DNA of 64,000 bases, taken from the NCBI RefSeq assembly GCF_025244905.1, contig NZ_CP104285.1, positions 4,030,001-4,094,000 of the forward strand. The letters run 5' to 3'. The notes under the pieces were generated by a model, which had not been told where the DNA came from, did not search any database, and worked only from the letters and a program-made list of their open reading frames with translations. The translations under genes were made by a program, and so were the position numbers. The DNA is from Enterobacter mori (GTDB lineage: Bacteria > Pseudomonadota > Gammaproteobacteria > Enterobacterales > Enterobacteriaceae). Shown here one piece after another: positions 30,571 to 43,933 of the stretch (positions are counted from its first letter, which is position 1; every line of letters begins with the position of its first letter).

Positions 30571-31260
30571 ATGTCTCTCGTAACGCCGTCAATAGATTCG
30601 CGACTTGCCGACATTGCGCCCGGCTTTCGGGCTTTGAGCATTCTGGTTGAAGCCACGCCGATTACCTGCCCGGAGGTTGCGCCCGCCGCGCTGGCGCAGG
30701 CCTGCCAGCAGATGTTAAATGATGATGTGCCGTGGGCTGATGCACACCTTTCGGACTGGGATAACGTATTCAAAGCCTTCGGCGCTAAACCGAAACGCAC
30801 GCCCTGCTCGGCCGCGGCCCTGCGCAAGCGGGTACTGAAAGACGGTTCACTGCCGTCGCTGGATCCGGTCGTGGATATCTATAACGCGGTGAGCATTCGC
30901 TATGCCATTCCGGTGGGTGGGGAAAATCTCAAGGCGTACTCGGGCGCGCCGCGCCTGACCCTGGCCGACGGCAGCGAGCCGTTTGATACCTTTAAAGAGG
31001 GAGAGCCGGTGGTGGAACATCCTGAACCGGGCGAGGTCATCTGGCGTGACGACCTCGGCGTCACCTGCCGCCGCTGGAACTGGCGACAGGGGATACGGAC
31101 CCGCCTGGACAGCCAGGCGCAATCGATGTGGTTTATCCTTGAAAGCCTGCCGTCGATGCCGCTTGCGGCACTGGAAGAGGCAGGGCAAGAGCTGGTCAAC
31201 AATTTGCAGCAGTTGATGCCGGGGGCAACGGCGCAGGTGAAGCTGCTGGAGCTGGCCTGA
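30571..31260 (+). CDS. B3/B4 (tRNA-synthetase editing-like) domain protein
   Basis: The 229-residue soluble protein resembles the free-standing B3/B4 domain, related to the tRNA-binding and editing module of the phenylalanyl-tRNA synthetase beta chain. Consistent features: PSLDPVVDIYNAVSIRYAIPVGG, a conserved stretch of the family, and the acidic/aromatic VIWRDDLGVTCRRWNWRQG. Such proteins may edit mischarged tRNA or bind amino acids, but no specific activity is established for this type. ATG at 30571 follows AGGA; it is divergent from the XRE-cupin regulator. A pair of REP elements follows. The domain label is fairly sure, the role is not. Confidence 0.75.
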   Translation: MSLVTPSIDSRLADIAPGFRALSILVEATPITCPEVAPAALAQACQQMLNDDVPWADAHLSDWDNVFKAFGAKPKRTPCSAAALRKRVLKDGSLPSLDPVVDIYNAVSIRYAIPVGGENLKAYSGAPRLTLADGSEPFDTFKEGEPVVEHPEPGEVIWRDDLGVTCRRWNWRQGIRTRLDSQAQSMWFILESLPSMPLAALEEAGQELVNNLQQLMPGATAQVKLLELA

Positions 31261-31265
31261 ACAAC

Positions 31266-31349
31266 GCCGGGTGGCGCTGCGCTTACCCGGCCTACAAAAT
31301 CAACACACCCCAGTACCCGTAGGCCCGGTAAGCGTTAGCGCCACCGGGC
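31266..31349. repeat. REP pair (BIME)
   Basis: Two REP units in inverted orientation: GCCGGGTGGCGCTGCGCTTA... (31266-31295) and GTAGGCCCGGTAAGCGTTAG... (31319-31349). It lies between the convergent B3/B4 and lsrG genes. Confidence 0.85.
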
Positions 31350-31356
31350 AAAGCCG

Positions 31357-31650
31357 CTACTCGGGCAACAATCCCACAAAACTGCGTTTTTTGCGCGGCT
31401 CCGACATCAGCTCCTCGAGCTTATCCACACACGCCAGATAGTGCGGCGTTTGCTTATGCGCCAGCACCGCCTCTTCGTCCTTATAGGCCTCGTAGATAAA
31501 GAAGCGGGTTTTCACCCTCGGGTCCTGCAATACGTCAAAGCGCAGGTTCCCCGGCTCCTTGATTGCTCCCTCATGGTTGGCGCGAAACACCTCCAGAAAC
31601 TCGTCCACCCGCTCGGGCTTGATGTTGATTTCAACCAGCGTCACATTCAT
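31357..31650 (-). CDS. lsrG: Autoinducer-2 degrading enzyme LsrG
   Basis: The 97-residue antibiotic-biosynthesis-monooxygenase-fold protein isomerises phospho-AI-2 (P-DPD) to 3,4,4-trihydroxy-2-pentanone 5-phosphate, the step before LsrF. Diagnostic segments: [39 protein letters not shown], and [21 protein letters not shown]. Last gene of lsrACDBFG, overlapping lsrF by four bases (ATGA). By removing phospho-AI-2 it helps switch the lsr system off again. Confidence 0.95.
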   Translation of the reverse strand: MNVTLVEINIKPERVDEFLEVFRANHEGAIKEPGNLRFDVLQDPRVKTRFFIYEAYKDEEAVLAHKQTPHYLACVDKLEELMSEPRKKRSFVGLLPE

Positions 31651-32534
31651 TTTGCTTCTCCCTGTTTCTCGTCCTGCCAGAACTGGAACGCCTCCCGGGC
31701 GCTCACGTTCTCGTGAACCACTTTTTTCACCGCTTTCAGCATGGCGAGCGGCGCGCTGGACTGGAAGATATTGCGTCCCATGTCCACGCCGGACGCCCCC
31801 TGATCAATCGCCCGCCAGCACATCTCCAGCGCCTCGAGCTCCGGCAGCTTTTTGCCCCCGGCGATGACGATCGGCACCGGGCAGCTGGCGGTCACTTTTT
31901 CAAAGCCCTCGTCCACGTAGTAGGTTTTGACGAACTGCGCCCCCATCTCGGCGGCGATGCGGCTGGCCAGCGAGAAGTAGCGCGCGTCACGCGCCATCTC
32001 CTTGCCGACGCCCGTCACCGCCAGCACGGGCATCCCGTAACGTGCGCCTGCGTCGACCAGCTTGATGATGTTGTTGATCGACTGGTGCTCAAACGGGCTT
32101 CCGATGTAGACCTGCGCCGCGACCGCGGAGACGTTCAGGCGCAGCGCGTCCTCCATCGCCACCGCCACGCACTCGTTCGAGAGCTCGCCCAGGATTGAGT
32201 TACCGCCGGAGGCGCGCAGCACTACCGGCCTGTTCGTCGCGGCGGGCACCTGACTTCGGAGAATGCCGCGGGTGCACATCAGCACGTCGGTTTCACCAAA
32301 CAGCGGCGCGATGGAGAGATCGATACGCTCAAGGCCGGTGGTCGGCCCCTGAAAGTAGCCGTGGTCAAAGGCCAGCATCACCGTGCGGTTGCTCTGCGGG
32401 TTGAAGATGCGCGCCAGCCTGGACTGCATGCCCCAGTCCAGCGAGCCGCAGCCCTTCAGGGTGTAAGGCACATTCTGCTGCGGCGTGCCGATGCCAAAAT
32501 CCTTGCCGTCTTTGATGTCGTCTAAATCAGCCAT
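31647..32534 (-). CDS. lsrF: AI-2 thiolase LsrF
   Basis: The 295-residue class I aldolase-like protein (DeoC/FbaB superfamily TIM barrel) transfers the acetyl group of the LsrG product to coenzyme A. Seen: [16 protein letters not shown], the Schiff-base lysine region [14 protein letters not shown], and a phosphate-binding [13 protein letters not shown]. It sits between lsrB (11-base gap) and lsrG (four-base overlap). Length matches E. coli LsrF. Confidence 0.95.
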   Translation of the reverse strand: MADLDDIKDGKDFGIGTPQQNVPYTLKGCGSLDWGMQSRLARIFNPQSNRTVMLAFDHGYFQGPTTGLERIDLSIAPLFGETDVLMCTRGILRSQVPAATNRPVVLRASGGNSILGELSNECVAVAMEDALRLNVSAVAAQVYIGSPFEHQSINNIIKLVDAGARYGMPVLAVTGVGKEMARDARYFSLASRIAAEMGAQFVKTYYVDEGFEKVTASCPVPIVIAGGKKLPELEALEMCWRAIDQGASGVDMGRNIFQSSAPLAMLKAVKKVVHENVSAREAFQFWQDEKQGEAK

Positions 32535-32545
32535 TTGCTCCCCCG

Positions 32546-33547
32546 TCAGAAATCGTATTTGCTGATGTTCTCTTTGGTGAACACCACGCGCTCCGGCAGC
32601 AGCACGATGCCGTTGCCCTTCGCCTCATACTGGTAGCCCTGCACGCTGTTCGGCTCGACCTTCAGCGTCCCGATATCTTTCACGTCCACGCTGTCGCCGA
32701 CGTTAAGATCGCCTTTTTTCAGCAGGCGATCGGCGACATTGACCGCAATTTTGCCCTGTTGCACCACGTCCCACAGACCGAAGGCCTTCACCGTGCCGCG
32801 CTCAACGTACGGGCGCATCACGTTCGGCGTGCTGAACCCGACAATCGCCACCCCTTCCCGCTTCAGGTTTTCCGCCGCCTGCGCCGCCGCCGGCAGCGCG
32901 TTGGCGTCCGGGGCGATAATCGCATCCAGATCCGGATACGCTTTTAAGATCCCCTCGGCGGTTTGCAGAGATTTGGTGGCGTCGTTATAGCCAAACTGGG
33001 TGGTGACGACCTGCCACTGCGGATGATCTTTCTCGATTTTGGCCTTCGCCTCTTTTACCCACTGGTTCTGGTCGGTAACGGTGGGGCTGGAGTAGAAAAA
33101 CGCCACTTTAGCGTTCGGTTTGGTGACCTGTTTACCCGCCATCTCCACCAGCAGGCCGCCCAACTGTTCCGGCGTCCCCTGGTTGATGTAGATGCTGCGG
33201 CACTCCGGCTTAGTGTCGGAATCCCAGGTCAGGACCTTGACGCCGCGCTGCATCGCCCGCTTCAGCGCCGGACAGAGGCCGTCCGGCGACACGGCGGAGA
33301 CGATAATGGCGTTATAGCCCTGGTTGACGAAGTTATTGATGAGCTGCACCTGGCCGGAGACGCTCGGCTCGGTCGGACCGTCGTAGGTGACGTCCACGCC
33401 GAGATCTTTCCCCGCCTCTTTCGCGCCGTTGCCGCCGCTGGTGAAGAAGCCCACGCCCACCAGCTTTGGAATAAAGGCAATGCGGTCCGCCGCCTGCGCC
33501 GAGGCGAAGCTGAGGGCCATTGCCAGGACGAACAGTTTTGTTTTCAT
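32546..33547 (-). CDS. lsrB: AI-2 periplasmic binding protein LsrB
   Basis: The 333-residue substrate-binding protein of the AI-2 ABC importer has a Sec signal peptide [19 protein letters not shown] ending before ADRIAF. The mature protein shows the sugar-binding protein pattern ([42 protein letters not shown]). I chose the ATG at 33547: GGAG is six bases upstream and the signal peptide then starts correctly; an upstream ATG would add 15 residues of nonsense. lsrD ends one base before this start. Confidence 0.95.
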   Translation of the reverse strand: MKTKLFVLAMALSFASAQAADRIAFIPKLVGVGFFTSGGNGAKEAGKDLGVDVTYDGPTEPSVSGQVQLINNFVNQGYNAIIVSAVSPDGLCPALKRAMQRGVKVLTWDSDTKPECRSIYINQGTPEQLGGLLVEMAGKQVTKPNAKVAFFYSSPTVTDQNQWVKEAKAKIEKDHPQWQVVTTQFGYNDATKSLQTAEGILKAYPDLDAIIAPDANALPAAAQAAENLKREGVAIVGFSTPNVMRPYVERGTVKAFGLWDVVQQGKIAVNVADRLLKKGDLNVGDSVDVKDIGTLKVEPNSVQGYQYEAKGNGIVLLPERVVFTKENISKYDF

Positions 33548-33548
33548 C

Positions 33549-34526
33549 TTACGCTCCGGAGTGTTTTCTAAAGAGAGACCGCACCCATTCACGGTGCAGA
33601 CTCAGCGAACGTCCCATCACCACCGCAACCAACAGCGCCCCTGACAGCGCGCTCGACACCTGGTTGGGGATGCCGACCATCTGTAAACCCTGTTGCAGAT
33701 ACCCCACCAGCAGCGCCGCCAGTGCCGTACCGATAACCGAACCTGAACCACCGTAGATATTCGCGCCGCCCAGCACCGCGGCGGTCAGCGCAGGCATCAG
33801 TAAATCGCGCCCCAGATCCGAACGCGCCGAGCCGAAATAGGAGACCATCACCAGCGCGGCAATCGCCGAGGCCACGCCCACCAGGCCGTACAGCGCATAC
33901 GGCATGCCGTTGACCGACAGCGCCGCATAGCGCGCCGCGCGCGGGTTTTGCCCAATCAAAAACAGATGCCGGCCAAAGCGCCCGCGGTGGGTCATCAGCC
34001 AGAAGAAGACGGTAATTACCGCGAACAGCACCAGCGGGATCGGCAGCCCCAGCACCGTGAGGTTAGCGAAGGCGGTAAAGCTGTCCGGGAAGCCGCCGAT
34101 GCCCTCATAGCCCGTCGCCCCCGCCATGCCGGAGAGCAGCAGCGCCCCGCCGCCGTAGAGGTAAAGCGTGCCGAGGGTGATCACCAGCGGGCTGATGCCG
34201 GTGTAGTGGATCAGCGCCGCGTTCAAAAGCCCGCACAGCAGGCCGAGCAGCAGCGTCAATGGAACGGCGAGTGCCATCGGCCACCCGGCCTGCATCATCA
34301 CCCCCAGCGCAATCGCGCACAGCCCAATGGTGGAGCCGAGGGAGATGTCGATCCCGCCGCTGATAATCACCAGCGTCAGCGGCAGCGCCACAATGCCGAT
34401 GCAGATAAAATCGCTGGTGCTGAACAGCAGCATGTTGATATCAAGCATGCGCGGATTGATGGCGCCAAAGAGCAGGATCTCCAGCACCAGTAAAATCAGC
34501 AGCGCGCTTTCCCAGTTAAGCCTCAT
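33549..34526 (-). CDS. lsrD: AI-2 ABC transporter permease LsrD
   Basis: The 325-residue inner-membrane permease of the AI-2 importer has about 10 hydrophobic segments and the ribose-type permease pattern [15 protein letters not shown] and [21 protein letters not shown]. It pairs with LsrC to form the channel. It starts right after the lsrC stop and ends one base before lsrB, a compact operon. Confidence 0.94.
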   Translation of the reverse strand: MRLNWESALLILLVLEILLFGAINPRMLDINMLLFSTSDFICIGIVALPLTLVIISGGIDISLGSTIGLCAIALGVMMQAGWPMALAVPLTLLLGLLCGLLNAALIHYTGISPLVITLGTLYLYGGGALLLSGMAGATGYEGIGGFPDSFTAFANLTVLGLPIPLVLFAVITVFFWLMTHRGRFGRHLFLIGQNPRAARYAALSVNGMPYALYGLVGVASAIAALVMVSYFGSARSDLGRDLLMPALTAAVLGGANIYGGSGSVIGTALAALLVGYLQQGLQMVGIPNQVSSALSGALLVAVVMGRSLSLHREWVRSLFRKHSGA

Positions 34527-35554
<1,028 letters not shown>

Positions 35555-35558
<4 letters not shown>

Positions 35559-37042
35559 GATTGCCCTCCGAACGCCAGCGCCATCATCCTGTCGAGACTG
35601 ACGGCATGGCGCGGCAGCTCGCCGCTGAGTACGCCCTGATGCATCACCAGCACGCGGTCCGCGAGGCCGGGGAATTCATCGAGATCGCTTGAGATCATCA
35701 GCACCGCAACATTCTGCGCCGCCACGCTTTTAATGAGCTGGTAGATATCGGCACGCGCCGACACGTCCACGCCGCGCGTCGGCTCATCGACGATCAGCAA
35801 TAATGGATTGGCCTCCAGACAGCGCGCCAGCAGCACCTTCTGCTGGTTGCCGCCGGAGAGCGTGCGCACGGTTTGATCCGCATGGTTGAGCTTGATCCCC
35901 AGCGCCCGGTGATAGCGTTCCACCACCGCGGACTCCCGCCTGCGCTGCTGCCAGAGAGACGGCTCGTTCAGCGCCACGGTGTTCCAGCGGATCGGCGCGT
36001 CGAGGAACAGGCCGGACACCTGCCTGTCTTCCGGCAGATAGACCAGCCCTTTTTCCAGACGTGAACTTACCGGATCGGCGGTGATCTCGTGACTTTCGAG
36101 CCACACCCGCCCGCCGCGTACGGGACGCAGGCCGTAGAGCGTTTCGGCAAACTCGGTGCGCCCGGATCCGACCAGTCCGGCAAGGCCGACGATCTCCCCG
36201 GCGTAAATCTCCAGGCTGAGATCGATAAAGCCCTCTCCGGTGAGATCTTCCACGCGCAGCACCGGGAAATCCTTCGGCTGGGTGCGGCGGTTGCCCGGCA
36301 GCGCCAGCCACAGCTTTTGCGCATCGCTTAAGCCTTTCTCACGGCTTATCGGCGTCATGGCGGCGATCAGGGCGCTGTCGTCAAACTGGGCGGTTTCGCC
36401 GCTGAGCACTACCGCGCCGTCGCGCATCACCGAAACGTGGCTCGACAGCGTGCGGATTTCCGGCAGCTTATGCGAGATAAAGACAATCCCGACGCCGAAC
36501 GCCTGTAAGGCGCGGATCTGGCGAAACAGCCGTTCGGTTTCGCCGGGCGTCAGCGAGGCCGTGGGCTCGTCGAGGATCAAAATTCTGGCGTTGCGCATCA
36601 GCCCGCGCAGGATCTCAACCATCTGCTGGTCCGCCACTTCCAGGGTGCTGGCCGTTGCGTCAAGATTAAGCTGACATTGCAGCTGCTGGAGTTTCTCCGT
36701 CAGGCGTTTTTCCCGATCGCGCTCGCGCGGCAGGCGGAACAGGATGTTTTCCCGCACGGTCAGGTTGGGGAAAAGCAGAGGCTCCTGCGGCACCAGATAA
36801 ATGCCTAACCGGTGCGCCTGCGCCGGGGTAAGCCGTGCAAAAGACTCGCCCGCGACCGAAAGTTCACCGCTATCCGGCGTTTCCACCCCAGCGATGATCT
36901 TCATTAGCGTCGATTTTCCCGCGCCGTTACCGCCCATCAGCGCATGCACCTGCCCCGCAAGCAGCGTGAAATCAATGCCTTTTAAGACCGGCACGCCTGA
37001 GAACTGCTTGCTGATATTCCGCGCGTCGAGAAGTGGGGTCAT
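35555..37042 (-). CDS. lsrA: AI-2 ABC transporter ATPase LsrA
   Basis: The 495-residue double ATPase of the AI-2 importer has Walker [11 protein letters not shown] in the first half, a degenerate second-half P-loop ([14 protein letters not shown]), signature [16 protein letters not shown], and Walker [11 protein letters not shown]. Of several ATGs I chose 37042 (MTPLLDARN): GGAG lies five bases upstream, while the ATG at 37045 is only two bases from it. The operon promoter and an LsrR operator lie just upstream, divergent from lsrR. Length is normal for the family. Confidence 0.94.
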
Positions 37043-37055
37043 CATCGCTCCGCTA

Positions 37056-37090
37056 TTGAACAAATGATTTTTAGATTTAATAATGTTCAA
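37056..37090. promoter_or_regulatory. LsrR operator in front of lsrA
   Basis: A 35-bp inverted repeat, TTGAACA (37056-37062) and TGTTCAA (37084-37090), flanks 21 AT-rich bases beginning AATGAT. It sits just before the lsrA ribosome site. The lsrR side has a copy with the same layout. Confidence 0.75.
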
Positions 37091-37221
37091 AAGCGTAGAC
37101 GGTGAACTATATTTACAACCGTGCAGGGATCACAGTTTTATCGATTGAGATACAGATAAACCAGAAACGATCTATAAAGATCCGTTTTGCCGCGTGGCTC
37201 ACACTTTCCACCTGCGCCATC

Positions 37222-37256
37222 ACGAACATATGATCTAAATTTTTATAAGAGTTCAA
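37222..37256. promoter_or_regulatory. LsrR operator in front of lsrR
   Basis: ACGAACA (37222-37228), 21 bases beginning TATGAT, then AGTTCAA (37250-37256): the same 35-bp geometry as the site near lsrA, ending three bases before the lsrR ATG and covering its ribosome binding region. It explains LsrR autorepression. Confidence 0.7.
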
Positions 37257-37258
37257 CT

Positions 37259-38227
37259 ATGAGCGATAAACGCACTGCGGAAGAAGGACGGTTTGCCGGG
37301 CTGGCACTGGCGGAAGAGGAGCTGGTGGCGCGCGTGGCCTGGTGCTATTACCACGACGGATTGACCCAGAACGACATCGGTGAACGGCTCGGGCTGCCGC
37401 GTTTGAAGATTTCCCGCCTGCTGGAGAAGGGCCGCCAGTCCGGGGTGATCCGGGTGCAGATCAACTCCCGCTACGAGGGCTGTCTGGCGCTGGAGACCGA
37501 GCTACAGCAGCGCTTTGGCCTGAAGCTGGTGCGCGTAATGCCCGCTCTGAATACGCCGCCGATGAACGTGCGGCTGGGCATTGGCGCGGCGCAGTCGCTG
37601 ATGGGCGTGCTGGAGCCCGGCCAGCTGCTGGCGGTGGGGTTTGGTGAAACCACCATGAGCAGCCTGCAGCACCTGAGCGGCTTTATCAGCTCACAGCAGA
37701 TCCGCCTGGTGACGCTCTCCGGCGGCGTCGGGCCGTATATGACCGGTATCGGCCAGCTGGACGCGGCCTGCAGCGTCAGCATGATCCCCGCCCCGCTTCG
37801 CGTTTCATCTGCAGAAGTTGCCGGGATCTTAAAACGCGAGACCAGCGTGCGGGACGTGATCCTCGCCGCCACCGCCGCCGATGTTGCAGTGGTCGGCATT
37901 GGCTCGGTGAACCAGCGCCGTGACGCCACGATACTGCGCTCCGGCTACATCAGCGAAGGTGAACAGCTGATGTACGCCCGCAAAGGCGCGGTCGGCGACA
38001 TTCTTGGCTATTTCCTCAATGCCGAAGGGGAGTGCGTCGAGGAGCTGGAGATCCATAAAGAGTTACTTGGCGTCACGCTCGATGAACTGGCGCAGCTGCC
38101 CACCATCGTTGGTGTGGCCGGAGGGGAAGAGAAAGCCGATGCGATTTATGCCGCACTGAAGGGTCGCCGTATCAATGGCCTGGTGACGGAGGAGACGACA
38201 GCCCGCGCGGTGCTGGCCCTGACGTAA
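37259..38227 (+). CDS. lsrR: lsr operon repressor LsrR
   Basis: The 322-residue SorC/DeoR-type repressor has an N-terminal helix-turn-helix (about 25-55, [27 protein letters not shown]) and a C-terminal sugar-phosphate-binding domain with [12 protein letters not shown] and [13 protein letters not shown] that bind phospho-AI-2. Without phospho-AI-2 it represses both lsrACDBFG and lsrRK; binding releases it. ATG at 37259 gives the E. coli-like N-terminus MSDKRT; a frame start at 37187 lacks support. lsrK follows after 34 bases. Confidence 0.95.
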   Translation: MSDKRTAEEGRFAGLALAEEELVARVAWCYYHDGLTQNDIGERLGLPRLKISRLLEKGRQSGVIRVQINSRYEGCLALETELQQRFGLKLVRVMPALNTPPMNVRLGIGAAQSLMGVLEPGQLLAVGFGETTMSSLQHLSGFISSQQIRLVTLSGGVGPYMTGIGQLDAACSVSMIPAPLRVSSAEVAGILKRETSVRDVILAATAADVAVVGIGSVNQRRDATILRSGYISEGEQLMYARKGAVGDILGYFLNAEGECVEELEIHKELLGVTLDELAQLPTIVGVAGGEEKADAIYAALKGRRINGLVTEETTARAVLALT

Positions 38228-38261
38228 AGGGCATGCCCTGCGCTAACAATGAGGCAAGCTC

Positions 38262-39842
38262 ATGAGTTACCTTTTAGCGTTAGATGCAGGGACAGGCAGC
38301 GTTCGCGCCGTGATTTTCGATTTGCAGGGCAACCAGATTGCCGTCGGCCAGGCCGAGTGGAAGCACCTGAGCGTGGAGAACGTGCCGGGCTCGATGGAGT
38401 TCGATCTCGACACCAACTGGCGGCTGGCCTGCCGGTGCATTCATCAGGCGCTGGAGCATGCGCGCCTGAGCGCGGCAGATATCCAGTCCGTCGCCTGCTG
38501 TTCGATGCGCGAAGGGATCGTGCTGTACGACCGCAACGGCGAGGCCATCTGGGCCTGTGCCAACGTCGACGCCCGCGCCAGCCGCGAGGTGGCCGAACTC
38601 AAAGAGATCCACGACAACCGTTTTGAATCCGAAGTGTATGACGTCTCAGGGCAAACGCTGGCGCTGAGCGCCATGCCGCGCCTGCTGTGGCTGGCGCACC
38701 ATCGCCCGGACATCTACCGCAGGGCCGCGACAATCACCATGATCAGCGACTGGCTGGCGGCGAAGCTTTCCGGCGAGCTGGCGGTCGACCCGTCGAACGC
38801 GGGCACGACGGGCATGCTGGATCTCTTCTCCCGCGACTGGCGTCCGGCGCTTCTCGACATGGCCGGGCTGCGCGCCGATATCCTCTCCCCGGTGAAAGAG
38901 ACCGGCACCGTGCTGGGTGCCATTACCCATGAAGCCGCGCAGCAGAGCGGCCTGCGCGAAGGCACGCCGGTAGTGATGGGCGGCGGCGACGTGCAGCTGG
39001 GCTGTCTGGGGCTGGGCGTGGTTCGCGCCGGACAAACGGCGGTGCTGGGCGGCACCTTCTGGCAGCAGGTGGTTAACCTGCCGCAGGTACGCACCGACCC
39101 CGACATGAACATCCGCGTGAACCCGCACGTTATTCCCGGCATGGCGCAGGCGGAGTCGATCAGCTTCTTTACCGGGCTGACCATGCGCTGGTTCCGCGAC
39201 GCCTTCTGCGCGGAGGAAAAGCTGATTGCCGAACGGATGGGAATGGACACCTATTCCCTGCTGGAAGAGATGGCAAGCCGCGTGCCGGCGGGCTCCCACG
39301 GGGTAATGCCGATATTCTCCGACGCGATGCATTTTAAGCAGTGGTACCACGCTGCACCGTCGTTTATTAACCTCTCCATCGACCCGGAAAAATGCAACAA
39401 AGCGACGCTGTTCCGCGCCCTGGAGGAGAACGCGGCGATCGTCTCGGCCTGCAACCTGGCGCAGATTTCGCGCTTCTCCGGCGTGACGTTTGAGGGCCTG
39501 GTGTTTGCGGGTGGCGGTTCGAAAGGGGCGCTGTGGAGCCAGATCTTAAGCGATGTCACCGGGCTGCCGGTGCGCGTGCCGGAAGTGAAAGAGGCGACGG
39601 CGCTCGGCTGCGCGATTGCGGCAGGTGCTGGCGCGGGGCTGTTTGCGGATATGGCCTCGACGGGCGAGCGGCTGGTGAAGTGGAGCCGGGAGTTTACGCC
39701 GAACCCGGCGCACCGCGAGCTGTACGACGGCATGATGCAGAAATGGCAGGCGGTGTACGCAGACCAGCTTGGTCTGGTGGACAGCGGACTGACGACGTCG
39801 ATGTGGCAGGCGCCGGGGCTGGTGCGTGCAACGACGCCGTAA
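38262..39842 (+). CDS. lsrK: AI-2 kinase LsrK
   Basis: The 526-residue FGGY-family kinase phosphorylates imported AI-2 to phospho-AI-2, trapping it and inducing the operon through LsrR. Seen: the first ATP-binding signature [17 protein letters not shown], catalytic region [12 protein letters not shown], and the FGGY_C pattern [25 protein letters not shown]. Full length. Transcribed with lsrR. A REP pair follows. Confidence 0.95.
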   Translation: MSYLLALDAGTGSVRAVIFDLQGNQIAVGQAEWKHLSVENVPGSMEFDLDTNWRLACRCIHQALEHARLSAADIQSVACCSMREGIVLYDRNGEAIWACANVDARASREVAELKEIHDNRFESEVYDVSGQTLALSAMPRLLWLAHHRPDIYRRAATITMISDWLAAKLSGELAVDPSNAGTTGMLDLFSRDWRPALLDMAGLRADILSPVKETGTVLGAITHEAAQQSGLREGTPVVMGGGDVQLGCLGLGVVRAGQTAVLGGTFWQQVVNLPQVRTDPDMNIRVNPHVIPGMAQAESISFFTGLTMRWFRDAFCAEEKLIAERMGMDTYSLLEEMASRVPAGSHGVMPIFSDAMHFKQWYHAAPSFINLSIDPEKCNKATLFRALEENAAIVSACNLAQISRFSGVTFEGLVFAGGGSKGALWSQILSDVTGLPVRVPEVKEATALGCAIAAGAGAGLFADMASTGERLVKWSREFTPNPAHRELYDGMMQKWQAVYADQLGLVDSGLTTSMWQAPGLVRATTP

Positions 39843-39847
39843 AAACC

Positions 39848-39913
39848 GCCGGATGGCGCTGCGCTTATCCGGCCTACGGTTTTGTAGCCCCGGTAAGCGA
39901 AGCGCCACCGGGG
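39848..39913. repeat. REP pair (BIME) after lsrK
   Basis: GCCGGATGGCGCTGCGCTTA... (39848-39877) and the inverted GTAGCCCCGGTAAGCGAAGC... (39884-39913). Unlike the other copies, the first has a GGATGGC core and TATCC, so it belongs to a slightly different REP class. Confidence 0.8.
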
Positions 39914-39985
39914 AAGTTCTTTGAGATCTATCACAATCATTCGATCCCGCTTTTACCTTTCTACTGCCGCTGGCTAAATTAGTAA

Positions 39986-42049
<2,064 letters not shown>

Positions 42050-42055
42050 AACATT

Positions 42056-42130
42056 GCCGGGCGGCGCTGCGCTTGCCCGGCCTACGGGTCCGAGGCCATT
42101 GTAGGCCCGGTAAGCGAAGCGCCACCGGGC
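42056..42130. repeat. REP pair (BIME) between fadH and rlmG
   Basis: GCCGGGCGGCGCTGCGCTTG... (42056-42085) and the inverted GTAGGCCCGGTAAGCGAAGC... (42101-42130), between convergent genes, where such pairs often mark 3' ends. Confidence 0.85.
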
Positions 42131-42139
42131 AAAACAATC

Positions 42140-43276
42140 TTAACGACGGCGCCCCAGCTTCACCGACTTCAACACCACAAACTTGTTATTGGTCGCAATG
42201 GTGACGCAGTTACCGAAAATCTTCTTCAGCTTGTGGAAGTAGTCCAGGTGGCGGTTCGCCACGATGTACAGCTCGCCGTTGATTTTCAGGCAGCGGCGCG
42301 CGTGGTGGAACATCTCCCACGCGACGTTATCCGTCAGGGCGTGCTTCTGGTGGAACGGCGGGTTGCAGAACACCGCGTTGAAGCGGAACGGCTCTACGCC
42401 AGACAGCGCGTTGTTGATCATAAACTCGCAGCGGTCCAGCGCGTCCGGCATGTTGGTTTCCACGTTCAGACGGCTGGAGGCCACCGCCATTGGCGACTCG
42501 TCGCTGAACACCACGCTGGCGTCCGGATTCTTCGCCAGCAGCGTCAGGCCAATCACGCCGTTGCCGCAGCCCAGGTCGACGATTTCGCCTTCCAGGTTTT
42601 CCGGCAGATGTTCAATAAAGAAACGCGCGCCGATATCCAGCCCGGTACGGGAGAAGACGTTCGCATGGTTGTGGATGGTCCAGTCGGTGCCTTCCAGCTT
42701 CCAGCTCAGGGTCTCTGGCGCGTCGGCCAGCGCCGGTGCGCTGAACGTACAGTTGATCAGGCGCGCTTTTTTCCAGGCCAGCGTCGTGGTGGTCGGGCCG
42801 AGCACTTTCTCAAACAGCTCCAGCGTCGAGGTGTGGATATCGCGCGCTTTGGCGCCCGCGATAATGCGCGTTTCAGGCGTCACCACTTTACGCAGCGCGC
42901 GAAGCTGCTGCTCCAGCAGCGCCATGGTTTTTGGCACTTTGATCAGCACCACGCCCGGCGCCTGCGGGTAGTCCGCGGTACTGTCGAGGAACTTCACGCT
43001 GGACTCTTCGATGTCGTTATGGCGCAGGTTTTCACGCGTCGCCAGCTCGCTCAGGTAGGAATCGCCGATGCTGTAAGGCGTGTGCTCCGCCAGGGCGCAG
43101 CCCAGCGCACCAAACGCGTCATTCAGGATCAAAACCGGGCCGCGGATTTCAGTCTCATCCAACTGCTGCAGCAGATATTCATCCGCCGCTTCCCACGCCT
43201 GAAGCGGGTTAACGTCGTCCGTTTCCGGGAAACGTTTAAGGTTGAGTGAACGGAAACCGTTGTCTAAGTGGCTCAT
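42140..43276 (-). CDS. rlmG: 23S rRNA (guanine-1835 N2) methyltransferase RlmG
   Basis: The 378-residue SAM-dependent methyltransferase modifies G1835 of 23S rRNA. C-terminal Rossmann domain with [16 protein letters not shown] (SAM) and the N2-guanine catalytic motif CNPPFHQK; the N-terminal half is a degenerate methyltransferase-like RNA-binding domain. Length matches E. coli RlmG (YgjO). Divergent from ygjP with about 80 bases between. Confidence 0.95.
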   Translation of the reverse strand: MSHLDNGFRSLNLKRFPETDDVNPLQAWEAADEYLLQQLDETEIRGPVLILNDAFGALGCALAEHTPYSIGDSYLSELATRENLRHNDIEESSVKFLDSTADYPQAPGVVLIKVPKTMALLEQQLRALRKVVTPETRIIAGAKARDIHTSTLELFEKVLGPTTTTLAWKKARLINCTFSAPALADAPETLSWKLEGTDWTIHNHANVFSRTGLDIGARFFIEHLPENLEGEIVDLGCGNGVIGLTLLAKNPDASVVFSDESPMAVASSRLNVETNMPDALDRCEFMINNALSGVEPFRFNAVFCNPPFHQKHALTDNVAWEMFHHARRCLKINGELYIVANRHLDYFHKLKKIFGNCVTIATNNKFVVLKSVKLGRRR

Positions 43277-43356
43277 CGGCCCTCCTGAATGGTAAAATTT
43301 GGCGTATCCCTGAAAAGGGTGCGTGAGTATACCCGTTTTATTGTCGATTTGGGGCG

Positions 43357-43863
43357 TTGATGAACCAACTTACTTATCTCCAGGGCTATCCGGAGCATTT
43401 ACTGACTCAGGTTCGCAGCCTGATTGCCGAGCAGAAGCTCGGCGCGGTGCTGGAAAAACGCTATCCCGGCACGCACGATTTCGCGACCGATAAAGCGCTC
43501 TGGCAGTATACGCAGGATCTGAAAAGCCGTTATCTGAAGAGCGCGCCGCCGATCAACAAGGTGATGTACGACAACAAGATCCACGTTCTGAAGAACGCGC
43601 TCGGCCTGCATACCGCGATTTCCCGCGTGCAGGGCGGCAAGCTGAAGGCCAAAGCGGAGATCCGCGTGGCGACCGTGTTCCGTAACGCACCGGAAGCCTT
43701 TTTGCGGATGATCGTGGTGCATGAGCTGGCGCATCTGAAAGAGAAAGAGCACGACAAAGCGTTCTATTCCCTGTGCTGCCACATGGAGCCGCAGTACCAC
43801 CAGCTGGAGTTTGATACCCGGCTATGGCTTACGCATTTATCGTTAAATAGTAATGCGGAATAG
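43357..43863 (+). CDS. ygjP: Zinc metallopeptidase-like protein YgjP
   Basis: The 168-residue soluble protein carries the zinc-binding HELAH of the DUF45/WLM metallopeptidase superfamily ([28 protein letters not shown]), where the second histidine region is HDKAF. E. coli YgjP has the same segment. No signal peptide. The peptidase activity and substrate are not established. Between rlmG and ygjR as in E. coli. Confidence 0.88.
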   Translation: MMNQLTYLQGYPEHLLTQVRSLIAEQKLGAVLEKRYPGTHDFATDKALWQYTQDLKSRYLKSAPPINKVMYDNKIHVLKNALGLHTAISRVQGGKLKAKAEIRVATVFRNAPEAFLRMIVVHELAHLKEKEHDKAFYSLCCHMEPQYHQLEFDTRLWLTHLSLNSNAE

Positions 43864-43933
43864 CGCACGCGAATTGTCATGATGACGTGCTACAGTGGCT
43901 AAAGGTTCCCCGCTACGGAGTACGTAAACGTTT

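Noticed and set aside
37120..37215. CRP sites in the lsrA-lsrR gap
   Set aside because: Only half sites (TCACA, TGTGA on the minus strand) were seen, with no partner at the right spacing; control by CRP is likely from E. coli but not demonstrable here.
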